Source of the DNA: Caballeronia ptereochthonis
GTDB taxonomy: Bacteria > Pseudomonadota > Gammaproteobacteria > Burkholderiales > Burkholderiaceae
Length of the DNA stretch: 64,000 bases
Direction of reading: 5' to 3'
NCBI RefSeq assembly: GCF_001545075.1
Contig: NZ_FCOB02000012.1
Location: 124,001-188,000, forward strand
Below the pieces are notes generated by a model. That model saw only the letters and a program-made list of their open reading frames with translations. It did no database searches and was not told the DNA's origin. The position numbers and the translations under genes are program-made. Of the stretch, positions 1 to 7,732 are shown piece after piece; the first letter of the stretch is position 1; each line of letters begins with the position of its first letter.

Positions 1-444
1 ATCGACCTGGGCGAGCAGCGTTGTCGGGACTTGCACGAACGGGATGCCGCGCATGTAACATGCGGCCGCGAAGCCCGTCATGTCACCCACCACGCCGCCT
101 CCCAATGCGAACAACACGGTTTTCCTGTCTGCGCGCTCGGAAAGCAGCCGGTCGAAAATGTGATTCAGCGACGCGGCATCCTTGAATTCCTCGCCATCGC
201 GCAGTTCGATATGGATCACGCGCCTGAACCGGTTCGAGATCGCGCGTTCGAGCGTGGCCGCGTATAGCGGCCCCACGGTCGTGTTGGTGACGATTGCCGC
301 GCAGTCGCCTTCGCCGGCACTCGACCAGACTGATGCGTCATCGAACAAGCGGCGCCCGATCACGATCGGGTAGCTACGGTCGCCAAGCTCGATCTGGACG
401 ATGCGTTTGTCGTTTCGCTGCTCAGCGGCGATTACGTCACTCAT
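1..444 (-). CDS. aroB: 3-dehydroquinate synthase, N-terminal part (cut by window edge)
   Basis: The first 148 residues are inside the window; the rest lies beyond base 1. The family converts DAHP to 3-dehydroquinate in the shikimate pathway, using NAD and a divalent metal. The sequence shows the conserved glycine-rich NAD-binding segment [15 protein letters not shown] (about residues 116-130), followed by [17 protein letters not shown], which is typical of true AroB rather than of cyclitol synthases. The start is the ATG at 444, which gives MSDVIAAE. It lies 24 bp downstream of the DHDPS-family gene on the same strand, so it is probably the third gene of the operon. The housekeeping aroB normally sits next to aroK, so this is likely a second, pathway-specific copy (inference). 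Confidence 0.88.
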   Translation of the reverse strand, partial: MSDVIAAEQRNDKRIVQIELGDRSYPIVIGRRLFDDASVWSSAGEGDCAAIVTNTTVGPLYAATLERAISNRFRRVIHIELRDGEEFKDAASLNHIFDRLLSERADRKTVLFALGGGVVGDMTGFAAACYMRGIPFVQVPTTLLAQVD

Positions 445-468
445 TTTCAATTCCGTATCTGGTGTTAG

Positions 469-1443
469 TTAGCCTGCTTTGCCGTGACGCGGTTCGAGCG
501 ACAAGGCGCAAATCTTCGAGCGGAAGTCTTCGGTGCCGGCGACGATCTTGTCGAGCACTGCATCGAGGGCCCAGAAGCGCTGGCGGACGTCATAGTCGAT
601 TGCGCGGCAACCGATGGACGAGAATGTGCCAATGCGCTGGTGGTACATCTTCGCAAGCGCGGGATAGCCGAGTGCTTCCGACACCGCCGCGAGCACGAGA
701 AAGGTCGACAACGCCTCTGCGAGCGCCGGATGGCTTGCGCTGTCGCTGCGCAGCCATTGATAGAGATCGGGATGGAAGTTGTTGAATACCCCGTTGAATC
801 CGGCCGCGCCTGCTTTCATTGCGTCCCATGCGATGGCCGCGTTTGCGTTCAGGATCTTGAGCGGCGACCCCTCCGCCATTGCCACTCTCCGGACGACGGT
901 GCTCAGGTCGCAACTCACGTCCTTCAGCATCACGAACCGCCCCGAGTCGATGCACACCTTGAGTTCGTCATCGGTGAGCAAGCGGCGATACGGCGCCGGA
1001 CACTCGTACAGGCCGAGCGGTACTTCCGGCGGCAGCGCGGAGAGCAATTGATGAAGGTTGGCAAGGAATACCGCCGTACCCTCGTGTTTCGGATCAAGCC
1101 TGTTCGTGACAAGCACGATGCCCTGCACTCCGGTGGATGCGACCGCACGGAGCTCCTCGATCTGGTCACCGATGGAATCGCTGATATGGCCGGATGCGAC
1201 GACCGGGATGCGACCGCCAACCTTCTCCACGACGAATCGGGCGATCGCGACCCGTTCAGGGAGGGTAAGGAACTGCATTTCGCTCGACTGAGCGACGGCG
1301 AACAGCGCGTCCGATCGGTGCGCCACATACCATTCGATCAGACGCTCCAGCCCCGCGTAGTCGACTTCACCGCTGTCGAGAAAAGGGGTGAGCATGACCG
1401 GGACGATGCCCTCGATGGCGGTTGTCGGCATATTGATGTTCAC
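469..1443 (-). CDS. Dihydrodipicolinate synthase/N-acetylneuraminate lyase family protein
   Basis: A class I aldolase-type TIM barrel of 324 residues, close to the usual 290-310. These enzymes form a Schiff base with a 2-oxo acid and catalyse an aldol cleavage, condensation or dehydration. The Schiff-base lysine is visible in VMLKDVS (about residue 174), and the family tyrosine in LGLYECP (about 146). The classic YNVPSRT context is replaced by YECPAPYRR, so the substrate is not dihydrodipicolinate-like. The start is the GTG at 1443, because AGGAG lies 8 bp upstream; the in-frame ATG at 1431 would be about 20 bp from that site. The neighbours (MFS carrier upstream, DHQ synthase downstream) suggest degradation of a sugar acid or cyclic polyol. 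The exact reaction cannot be read from the sequence. Confidence 0.85.
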   Translation of the reverse strand: MNINMPTTAIEGIVPVMLTPFLDSGEVDYAGLERLIEWYVAHRSDALFAVAQSSEMQFLTLPERVAIARFVVEKVGGRIPVVASGHISDSIGDQIEELRAVASTGVQGIVLVTNRLDPKHEGTAVFLANLHQLLSALPPEVPLGLYECPAPYRRLLTDDELKVCIDSGRFVMLKDVSCDLSTVVRRVAMAEGSPLKILNANAAIAWDAMKAGAAGFNGVFNNFHPDLYQWLRSDSASHPALAEALSTFLVLAAVSEALGYPALAKMYHQRIGTFSSIGCRAIDYDVRQRFWALDAVLDKIVAGTEDFRSKICALSLEPRHGKAG

Positions 1444-1496
1444 GATGCCTGCTCCTCTTGGAAATGATTGACGATTTGCCTGTGTGCAATGCGCTG

Positions 1497-2825
1497 TCAG
1501 GTCGAGACCTGAAACGGGATGGTGTTCGCCGAGGGGTCTCGTTCCGGAATCGGTTTGCGGACCAGGAACAGGTATGCCATCGAGCCGACGAGAGCGATTC
1601 CCGCGCCAGTCAGAAGCGCCGGGACGAATGACCATGCCTGTGCGATATATCCGGTCAGCAGAGGCGCCAACGCGCCACCGAGGAAACCACCGAAATTCTG
1701 GATCGCACCGAGCGAGGCAATCCGGCTGGGCGGCGCCGTGACTGTCGCGAGCGACCACGCGCAAGCCGACGACGCGTTGGCAAGAAAAATCACGACCGAG
1801 ATGCACGCCAAGGCGATCGTGTTGCTTTCGACGAATGCAGCGGGCACGGTGAAGACGACCATTCCGAGCATCGCAAATACCATCGCGTTCCGGCGCCCGC
1901 CCACGGGTGACGCGCTCTTGCTTGCGATGCGGTCGGAGACCCATCCGGCAACCAGTGCACCCAGGAAGCCACAAAAGAACGGAACCGCTGCGGCGAAGCC
2001 TGTGTTTGCGAGGCTCATATGCCGCGCGGTTCTGAGATAGCCCGGTAACCAGGTGAGATAGACCCAGTTGAGGTACACGGAGCCAAAAAATCCGATCAGC
2101 ATGCCCCACGTGGCGGGGTAGGAAAACAGGGCGCGCCACTCCGCGAAGCTGACGTTGGCGGGCGGCTTGTCCGAGACTTCGACGCCGGATTCAAGGTAAG
2201 CGCGCTCTTCCTCGGACATTCGCGACTTCACCGGGTCGCGATACATGGCGACCCAGACAAGCGCCACGACCAGTCCGGCAGCACCCGTCATCCAGAAAGC
2301 CCAACGCCAGTCAAGAACGGCAATCAACGGCGAAAGGACGAGCGGGGCGAGTGCAATCCCGAGCGGCGAGGCCGAGTTGAAAATGCCGGTGGGTGCGCCG
2401 CGCGACGCAGGCGGAAACCAATTCCCTACCACTCGGGCCGCCGATGGAAACTGGGGCGCCTCGCCGATCCCGAGCACGAGCCGGGCGATGACAAAAAAGC
2501 CGAACGTTGCGGCAAAGCCGCCCGCAGCCTGCGAAACCGACCAGATGACCAGGCCGATGCCCAGGAGCCAGCGAGGTCCGATCCGATCGACCAGTACGCC
2601 AATCGGGAGTTGACACACGGCGTAGGTCCACGAGAAGGCGGACAGCAGGACGCCCATCTGCCCCATTGTGAGCCCGAGGTCGCCGCGGACGAGCTCGTTG
2701 GCCACCGCAAGCGTGCCGCGATCCAGGTAATTGATCACGCCGCTCAGCATGAGCAAGGCCATTGCGATCAATTGCTGGCGCCGAATCCGTGGCGGAGCGG
2801 GCGGGGGTGTGGGGCGATCTGTCAT
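1497..2825 (-). CDS. MFS transporter, anion:cation symporter (ACS) type
   Basis: An inner-membrane carrier of 442 residues with about 12 hydrophobic segments. The first helix ends in GVINYLDRGTLAVAN and the loop between helices 2 and 3 reads GVLVDRIGPR. Both are typical of the ACS family, which includes the glucarate, galactonate and hexuronate/H+ symporters. The start is the ATG at 2825 (MTDRPTPPP), with GGAGA 6 bp upstream; a longer reading to 2948 lacks such a site. It is the first gene of the leftward operon with the lyase and DHQ synthase, and is divergent from the LacI gene. This implies uptake of a carboxylated sugar derivative under LacI control (inference). Confidence 0.88.
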   Translation of the reverse strand: MTDRPTPPPAPPRIRRQQLIAMALLMLSGVINYLDRGTLAVANELVRGDLGLTMGQMGVLLSAFSWTYAVCQLPIGVLVDRIGPRWLLGIGLVIWSVSQAAGGFAATFGFFVIARLVLGIGEAPQFPSAARVVGNWFPPASRGAPTGIFNSASPLGIALAPLVLSPLIAVLDWRWAFWMTGAAGLVVALVWVAMYRDPVKSRMSEEERAYLESGVEVSDKPPANVSFAEWRALFSYPATWGMLIGFFGSVYLNWVYLTWLPGYLRTARHMSLANTGFAAAVPFFCGFLGALVAGWVSDRIASKSASPVGGRRNAMVFAMLGMVVFTVPAAFVESNTIALACISVVIFLANASSACAWSLATVTAPPSRIASLGAIQNFGGFLGGALAPLLTGYIAQAWSFVPALLTGAGIALVGSMAYLFLVRKPIPERDPSANTIPFQVST

Positions 2826-2929
2826 TTGATGTCTCCATGTATTCATGCGAGCGCATGTGGTCAGTACGGGCGGCCGGGTTTTGCCGCCACGCCGATGCCG
2901 GGCTTCCCGGATGGGCGGGTAGCCGAAAT

Positions 2930-2936
2930 GTAAGCG
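2930..2936. promoter_or_regulatory. Candidate LacI half-site GTAAGCG
   Basis: GTAAGCG, 105 bp upstream of the MFS start. It is one of three matches to the same 7-mer (either orientation) in the divergent region, which points to a LacI-family operator controlling the leftward operon. Confidence 0.4.
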
Positions 2937-3022
2937 TAAATCACGCATTGCACAGACTTATCGACAGCGATCTTCTCTGTCTGGCAAATATGGAACACCG
3001 CTCGTTTTAGTACTATGATTAG

Positions 3023-3029
3023 CGCTTAC
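3023..3029. promoter_or_regulatory. Candidate LacI half-site CGCTTAC
   Basis: CGCTTAC, the reverse complement of GTAAGCG, inside GATTAGCGCTTACATT. The left arm is degenerate, so this would be an imperfect operator. It lies between the two other copies in the divergent intergenic region. Confidence 0.4.
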
Positions 3030-3094
3030 ATTATCAATCCGCAGGCATCTTGCGCTCGAACGGCAAGTTGCGTCATTAAGGGAAAACACTTATC

Positions 3095-3111
3095 GTAAGC
3101 GTATCGCTTAC
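3095..3111. promoter_or_regulatory. Palindromic LacI-type operator upstream of the LacI gene
   Basis: GTAAGCGTATCGCTTAC is a perfect inverted repeat: two 7-bp arms around TAT. It ends 18 bp before the LacI start codon. LacI-family regulators typically recognise NNTAAGCG-like palindromes with a central CG. The position overlaps the regulator's own leader, which suggests autoregulation as well as control of the divergent operon (inference). Confidence 0.65.
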
Positions 3112-3129
3112 ATCGAGGTATGACTTGCT

Positions 3130-4239
3130 ATGGGAGTCTCCAACGACTCGGCAGGCGACGCTGCTGCCTCCCCCCAGACCGAATCTGAAATGTTGGCTTC
3201 CGCCAACGCTGCATTGACGGCCCAGCCTCTGTTGGCCGACGTTGCGCGCCTGGCCGGCGTGTCTACCGCCACCGTGTCGCGGTTTCTGAACGAACCAGCG
3301 AAAGTCACGGAGCAGACACGAGCCAAGGTCCAGGCTGCAATTACCCAATTGGACTGGGTACCGAATGCAGCGGCCCGTTCGCTCGTTTCGCGCCGCTCGT
3401 ACGCGGTCGGCGCGATCGTGCCCACACTCCAGCATGAGAAATTTCACCAGCAACTCCAGGCTTTCCAGGCTCGCCTCGGCGTTGAAGGGCTGGCGGTCTT
3501 CGTCGCCTGCTCATCGTATGATCCTATGGAGGGTTACCGGCAGGCGCGAGGAATGATCGCGCGAGGTGTCGACGCGCTCGCGCTGCTTGGCGACGATTAT
3601 CCTGATGCTCTGTTCGAGCTGCTGGAGGCGAAAGGCATACCGTACGTCATTACATTCGGCCGGCGCGCAGACAGCCAGCGGCCTTGCGTCGGCTTCGAGC
3701 ACACTCGCGCGTATGAATTGATGACGCTGCGTCTGCTTCAGCTTGGCCATAGTCGATTCGGAGTGATTTTCCAATCGCAGAAGGACAACAGTCGCGTCGA
3801 GGCACGGTTGAAAGCGATTACCGACACGCTTGCTCGGAACGGGCTTGCCGTCAGGCCGCAGCATCTGGCGGTGATGGCCGACAACGCGACCTCGCGCATT
3901 CCTTTTGCACGGGCTGCGTTTCAGCGAATGATGAATGCTGATCCGGCTCCTACCGCCATCATCTGCGGGAACGACGCGTTGGCGATAGCCGCACTTCTCG
4001 AGGCAAAGGAAATGGGCCTGGAAGTACCCGGTGCAGTGTCGATTTCAGGCTTCGACGACATTGAACTTGCGGCGCACTTTCAGCCTGCCTTGACAACCAT
4101 ACGTGTACCGGACCGCCAGATGGGCGAGCTGGCGGCTGAATACCTGATAGATCGAATCGCGGGAAAAGCCGCCGAATGTCCTCCGATGCTCGATGTCTCG
4201 ATTATCGAGCGCGATTCGACGGGCCCGGCGCCGGCATAA
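3130..4239 (+). CDS. LacI-family transcriptional regulator
   Basis: A protein of 369 residues with a LacI helix-turn-helix at about 35-60 (LADVARLAGVSTATVSRFLN) after an unusually long, polar 34-residue N-terminal tail. A hinge (WVPNAAARSLVSRRS, about 76-90) follows, then the periplasmic-binding-protein-like sensor domain, including the family signature VSISGFDDIELA. It most likely represses the divergent MFS/lyase/DHQ-synthase operon and responds to a sugar-like ligand. The palindrome 18 bp upstream fits autorepression. The start at 3130 is the first in-frame ATG; a later ATG at residue 21 would still keep the whole DNA-binding domain. Confidence 0.9.
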   Translation: MGVSNDSAGDAAASPQTESEMLASANAALTAQPLLADVARLAGVSTATVSRFLNEPAKVTEQTRAKVQAAITQLDWVPNAAARSLVSRRSYAVGAIVPTLQHEKFHQQLQAFQARLGVEGLAVFVACSSYDPMEGYRQARGMIARGVDALALLGDDYPDALFELLEAKGIPYVITFGRRADSQRPCVGFEHTRAYELMTLRLLQLGHSRFGVIFQSQKDNSRVEARLKAITDTLARNGLAVRPQHLAVMADNATSRIPFARAAFQRMMNADPAPTAIICGNDALAIAALLEAKEMGLEVPGAVSISGFDDIELAAHFQPALTTIRVPDRQMGELAAEYLIDRIAGKAAECPPMLDVSIIERDSTGPAPA

Positions 4240-4242
4240 CTT

Positions 4243-4263
4243 GATCCCTCACGGAGAGTGATC
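4243..4263 (+). terminator. Imperfect hairpin just after the LacI gene
   Basis: GATCCCTC and GAGTGATC form an 8-bp stem with one mismatch around a 5-base loop, starting 3 bp after the stop codon. There is no strong T-run after it, so it could be a weak terminator or a transcript-stabilising hairpin. Confidence 0.3.
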
Positions 4264-5193
4264 TTCATCGACGCGGTGCCATGACCGACCGGCGCCTCGG
4301 TAGCACGGCATACGCCAACTTGTCGCGTCGGTCGAAGCATCTTCGAGCAGCGGAGTGGACGATACTCCGTTTTAAGCTTGGCGGGCCATATTCATGATAT
4401 TCCCGTTGAAGTTGATCCCGCCGCTTGCCTGCTTGATCCGCTTGCGAGTGGGCTGGCTCTTTGTTGGGCTGATGGCGCGCGGTGTGGCCGCATGAACACT
4501 ATCGAAGAATGAACGGCGACTTCCCTTACTCTTACCTCAGGGATGTTCTCACATGATCGCTGCGCAGCCAGCTGGCAAGCCGTTCCCCGTGATGTATTCG
4601 AGGCTCGTGTGGCTGTCTATGCGGCAGATGTCCCATCAGCGAAGCCAGCCTTGAAATGCCGTTAAATCTCTGGGTGCGATGCTACGTTTTTCGTGCGTTC
4701 GCTGGCGGCAACGTGTCGGATACTGTGATTCAAGCCCCTTCGTGTCCCGGTAGTGGGCTTCCCCGGGTTGTATCTTTCGACGACTAGCGTCTCTGTGAAG
4801 GCAGGATTCCTCAGCGCGGGGTCGACGTCTTCTTTACACCTCGATCGTGAAGAAGGAACCGCCGATGGCCGGCCGTCCCGGTTACTCAGCTTCTCGCAGT
4901 CAATAAGTTGTCGGCGTCCGCGAAACGATTGGGCCTTCCAAAAATTCCCGTTTTGATCCGCTAAATCCAATGTCAACGCACGATCGTGCTAGAGGTTTGC
5001 GTGCCCAATTACAGAAGCTTCGTTTAGGTCGGAACTCGGTCCCGAGTCAGGGCGCGACGCCAGAATGAAGGGTTTTTATCAGATGAGAACTGTTCACCTC
5101 CGCTCAAAAATATATCCTAGACTCTTCAGAAATCGGTAGCGTTAGTCGTGGCATTTTGTAGTGTTTGTAAGCCGTGGAAAGCGGAGAACAATA
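4264..5193. other. Long non-coding or decayed stretch of lower GC
   Basis: About 930 bp between the LacI gene and the trypco2 gene with no convincing coding sequence. Short frames of 33-104 codons occur on both strands. They lack Shine-Dalgarno sites or recognisable motifs, apart from two 33-codon frames near 4394 and 4553 that cannot be supported. Base composition is visibly less GC-rich than the flanks, with AT-rich patches near 4940-4970 and 5075-5115. It probably represents the left margin of an acquired segment (inference). The promoter of the trypco2 operon must lie near its right end. Confidence 0.5.
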
Positions 5194-5796
5194 ATGAACG
5201 AGAGTCTTCGAGTGATGGTCGCCGCATTCCTTCTCGTTGTTGGTGTCCACGCCAACGCGAAACGGCCAGCCGTTCCAGAAGGCCCGCCTGCGGAAATTGA
5301 AAGCGTTCTTAACCAGGTGCAGCAAGCTCTGGCAAACGTCCAGTCGACGCTTGCCGAGAGCAATTTGCCCCCCCTAAGTGAAGTGAAACTGGATTTGCAG
5401 ACCGTTGTGAAGGTAAAGGTAGGCGGAGGCGTGACGCTTTGGGTAATTTCCGTTGGCGGACACTGGGAACAAGATAAGGCGCAACAAGTCGTGCTGACGT
5501 TGAAGCCTCCAAGCCCCGGTGCCGAGAGAAACGTCGCTTCCGCATCGCTCACGCAGACACTCGAGGAAACGATCGTGAGCGCGGCAAAGGGCGTGAAGGA
5601 TGCGGAGAAGTCGCGCGTGCCGCTAAAGCCGTCGGCACTCGACCTGACATTGCAATTCACTGTCGAGACGAATGTGAATGCAGATGTCGGGCCCAAGATT
5701 ACCCCGATCACTGCTGATTTCTCGGGTGATGTCACCAAGACAGCGATTCAAAAGCTCACGGTCAGTTTCGCTTACCCCAAGACGCCCGGAAAATAG
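5194..5796 (+). CDS. Exported trypco2-domain protein (partner of trypsin-like protease)
   Basis: A protein of 200 residues beginning with a signal peptide (MNESLRVMVAAFLLVVGVHA, about 1-20). A helix (EIESVLNQVQQALANVQ) is followed by beta-rich LSEVKLDLQTVVKVKVGGG...VVLTLKP (61-105), which matches the trypco2 family. That family is named for co-occurring with trypsin-like proteases and is described in predicted prokaryotic immune or conflict systems. A second helix (118-140) and a second beta block with a similar pattern (ALDLTLQFTVE...IQKLTVSF, 148-192) suggest an internal duplication. The start is the ATG at 5194, with GGAG 8 bp upstream; the GTG at 5161 would spoil the signal peptide. Its stop lies 8 bp before the protease gene. 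Function is unknown; regulation or targeting of the protease is inferred. Confidence 0.8.
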   Translation: MNESLRVMVAAFLLVVGVHANAKRPAVPEGPPAEIESVLNQVQQALANVQSTLAESNLPPLSEVKLDLQTVVKVKVGGGVTLWVISVGGHWEQDKAQQVVLTLKPPSPGAERNVASASLTQTLEETIVSAAKGVKDAEKSRVPLKPSALDLTLQFTVETNVNADVGPKITPITADFSGDVTKTAIQKLTVSFAYPKTPGK

Positions 5797-5804
5797 GAGG
5801 TGCC

Positions 5805-7370
5805 GTGAAGCGTCTCTTCCTCAGCATAGCGTTCTGCGCCGGGTTCAATCTGGGTGGGGCTGCGACTGCAATCGCGGAATGTGGAAACTTCGAACCGCCA
5901 AAGATGGATGAAGTTCAGCTTCGCAACGAATACAGTGGCGCGGTGCTCCGTATCACGATAGGAGACGGCGACATTTGGGGAACCGGGTATCTCATTGATG
6001 CCGAACACGGATTCGTTCTGACTGACAAGCATGTAATCGAGACTGCGACTTCCAAGGAAGCCATTCACGCGGAGAGTCCCGTCATCCCCGGGGAAAAGAC
6101 CGACGCCAAAGTCGTGAGCACGATCGATGCTCCGACTGACCTAGCTCTACTTCAGTTGAGCCATCCGCTGCCATCAACCGTCCATGCTGTGGATATCGTT
6201 TTGCGAGAACCAAACCAGTCGACGACTCTCTATGTAATGAACTATCCGAAAATCGGAGACGAGAAGGCTGTTTTCCACGAGCAGGCCGTACATGTCATCG
6301 CAGTGAATGGAAACATCGAAGTTCAGCAAAGTTTGTCGACGGGTGGTGATAGCGGGGGACCGCTGATCGATCCGTCTGGAAGCTCGCTTGGCACTTGTCG
6401 CGCGCAGATTGGCATAGGCGGTACGGCTGCCCGCTATGTGCCGATGAGCGATGCGCAGAACCTTCTGAATCTTATCCCGATGTCTACAAGGGTTAAGGCG
6501 CTCGACGAGCGCCTTAAGTCGGGTGATTTAAAGAGCGCAGAGTTTGCCGAGATGCTCAGAAAGACGCCGGATCGTCCGACAAATCTCGAGCTCTACACCT
6601 GGGGAAAATTGATATCGAAGAATCCGGCCTTATATGATGATCGCGCAAAGCACTTGATCCAGTGTCCGCTTGTAAAAGCTTTGATGCATCGGGGTATGGA
6701 GGATGCGGTTCCTCCGCTTTATCCAATTGCCGATGCCAACGACGTCGGCCAAGCGTACGTTCGCATTGCGAACCGGGAAGCGCTCCTAGGTCGCCCGATC
6801 ACATCGCTCGCCAGCTCGCGAACGGCGTTGGCTGCATATAAAAGCACCGGAAACAGGGAGGGAAAGATTGCAGCCCAGCTCGTCCTTGCACAAGCGCACC
6901 TTCAGAGCAACAACAATGTCGCGGCGCAGAAGAACATTTCGTATGTGCTGTCGCAGAAGAAGTATCTCTCCCCCGCGGAAGAGGGGAAAGCGTACTACAC
7001 CGCTGCCGCGATATCCGAGAATAAAGGCAGTATGCATGCTGCGATTAGTCAGTATGACACCGCTTCCGAATTGTTCATAAAGAGCGGCGACTACGTGAGC
7101 GCCGCCAACGCGCTCACCAATCTTGCTGAAGTTCAATTCAGCAAGGGGCGATATGCAGAGGCGCAGGAGAGTGTTTCCCAAGCTGTGGCTTTGTCACGCC
7201 AAGCTGGCAATACTGCGGCTGAGTCGCGATCGCTTTACGACCTAGCGAAGATTCAAAGCGCCGCGGGACTCACGTCGAAATCCTTTGATACCCTGCAGGA
7301 CTATCTGAACGTTGCCCCGTCCGGTCCGCATGCAAACGAGGCGAAGGCCATTCTGGATCATGCCAAGTAG
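5805..7370 (+). CDS. Exported trypsin-like serine protease with C-terminal TPR repeats
   Basis: A protein of 521 residues with an N-terminal signal peptide (to about residue 25). The chymotrypsin-fold domain, about 35-225, carries the full triad: His76 in LTDKHVIE, Asp112 in APTDLALLQL and Ser183 in GGDSGGPLID. A helical linker precedes TPR-like repeats at about 330-500, with motifs such as KGRYAEAQESVSQAVALSRQ. The GTG start at 5805 has AGGAGG immediately upstream, overlapping the stop of the trypco2 gene, so the two are translationally coupled. Codon and base use are less GC-rich than in neighbours, a sign of transfer. The TPRs probably recognise a protein partner or trigger while the protease is the effector, acting in the periplasm because both products carry signal peptides (inference). 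Confidence 0.9.
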   Translation: MKRLFLSIAFCAGFNLGGAATAIAECGNFEPPKMDEVQLRNEYSGAVLRITIGDGDIWGTGYLIDAEHGFVLTDKHVIETATSKEAIHAESPVIPGEKTDAKVVSTIDAPTDLALLQLSHPLPSTVHAVDIVLREPNQSTTLYVMNYPKIGDEKAVFHEQAVHVIAVNGNIEVQQSLSTGGDSGGPLIDPSGSSLGTCRAQIGIGGTAARYVPMSDAQNLLNLIPMSTRVKALDERLKSGDLKSAEFAEMLRKTPDRPTNLELYTWGKLISKNPALYDDRAKHLIQCPLVKALMHRGMEDAVPPLYPIADANDVGQAYVRIANREALLGRPITSLASSRTALAAYKSTGNREGKIAAQLVLAQAHLQSNNNVAAQKNISYVLSQKKYLSPAEEGKAYYTAAAISENKGSMHAAISQYDTASELFIKSGDYVSAANALTNLAEVQFSKGRYAEAQESVSQAVALSRQAGNTAAESRSLYDLAKIQSAAGLTSKSFDTLQDYLNVAPSGPHANEAKAILDHAK

Positions 7371-7732
7371 GCGTAACCGTACTTAAGATGCAAAATCTGG
7401 CGGTTCCGTCGGGCGACACGCGCGATACAGCTTCGAGAATGCGTAAAAAAGCTCGTCAAAGTTGACCTGCGATAATTGCCGGGAAGCTAGCTGTATCGAA
7501 CACCTTCGCGCATAGGACTTGCTCCGGCAAGACGGCGAGCACCCGCGTCACGCCTTCCACGAGACGCTTGCCGACGGGCGACGGCGCCCTCACGGAACGC
7601 CGGCTTATCGCTATGCCTCAAGAGCATAAAATGACCTCCTCCGAAAGACATGGCTAGTTCAATGTTCCATGCATCGAATGAAACCAAGGACCGTCGTTCA
7701 TTTGAGCGTTTTGGCAAGCCCCGAGGATCGCC
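7371..7732. other. Gap after the protease module
   Basis: 362 bp with no supported gene. A 76-codon leftward frame (7487-7717) has no ribosome-binding site or recognisable motif. The stretch contains the 10-bp inverted repeat listed separately and returns to high GC towards the LysR gene. Confidence 0.5.
7423..7498. repeat. 10-bp inverted repeat downstream of the protease module
   Basis: CGATACAGCT at 7423-7432 and its exact reverse complement AGCTGTATCG at 7489-7498, 56 bp apart. It lies at the right margin of the low-GC segment, so it may be a scar of an inserted element. The arms are too far apart for a normal terminator. Confidence 0.5.

Noticed and set aside
4394..4654. Two 33-codon frames (near 4394 and 4553) in the gap before the trypco2 gene
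   Set aside because: They have ATG starts, and the second has a weak upstream AGGGA, but no recognisable motif, no clear ribosome-binding site for the first and no coding bias that can be judged at this length.
7487..7717. A leftward 76-codon frame after the protease gene
   Set aside because: No Shine-Dalgarno site, low-complexity Arg/Ala-rich composition typical of antisense frames in GC-rich DNA, and it contains part of an inverted repeat.
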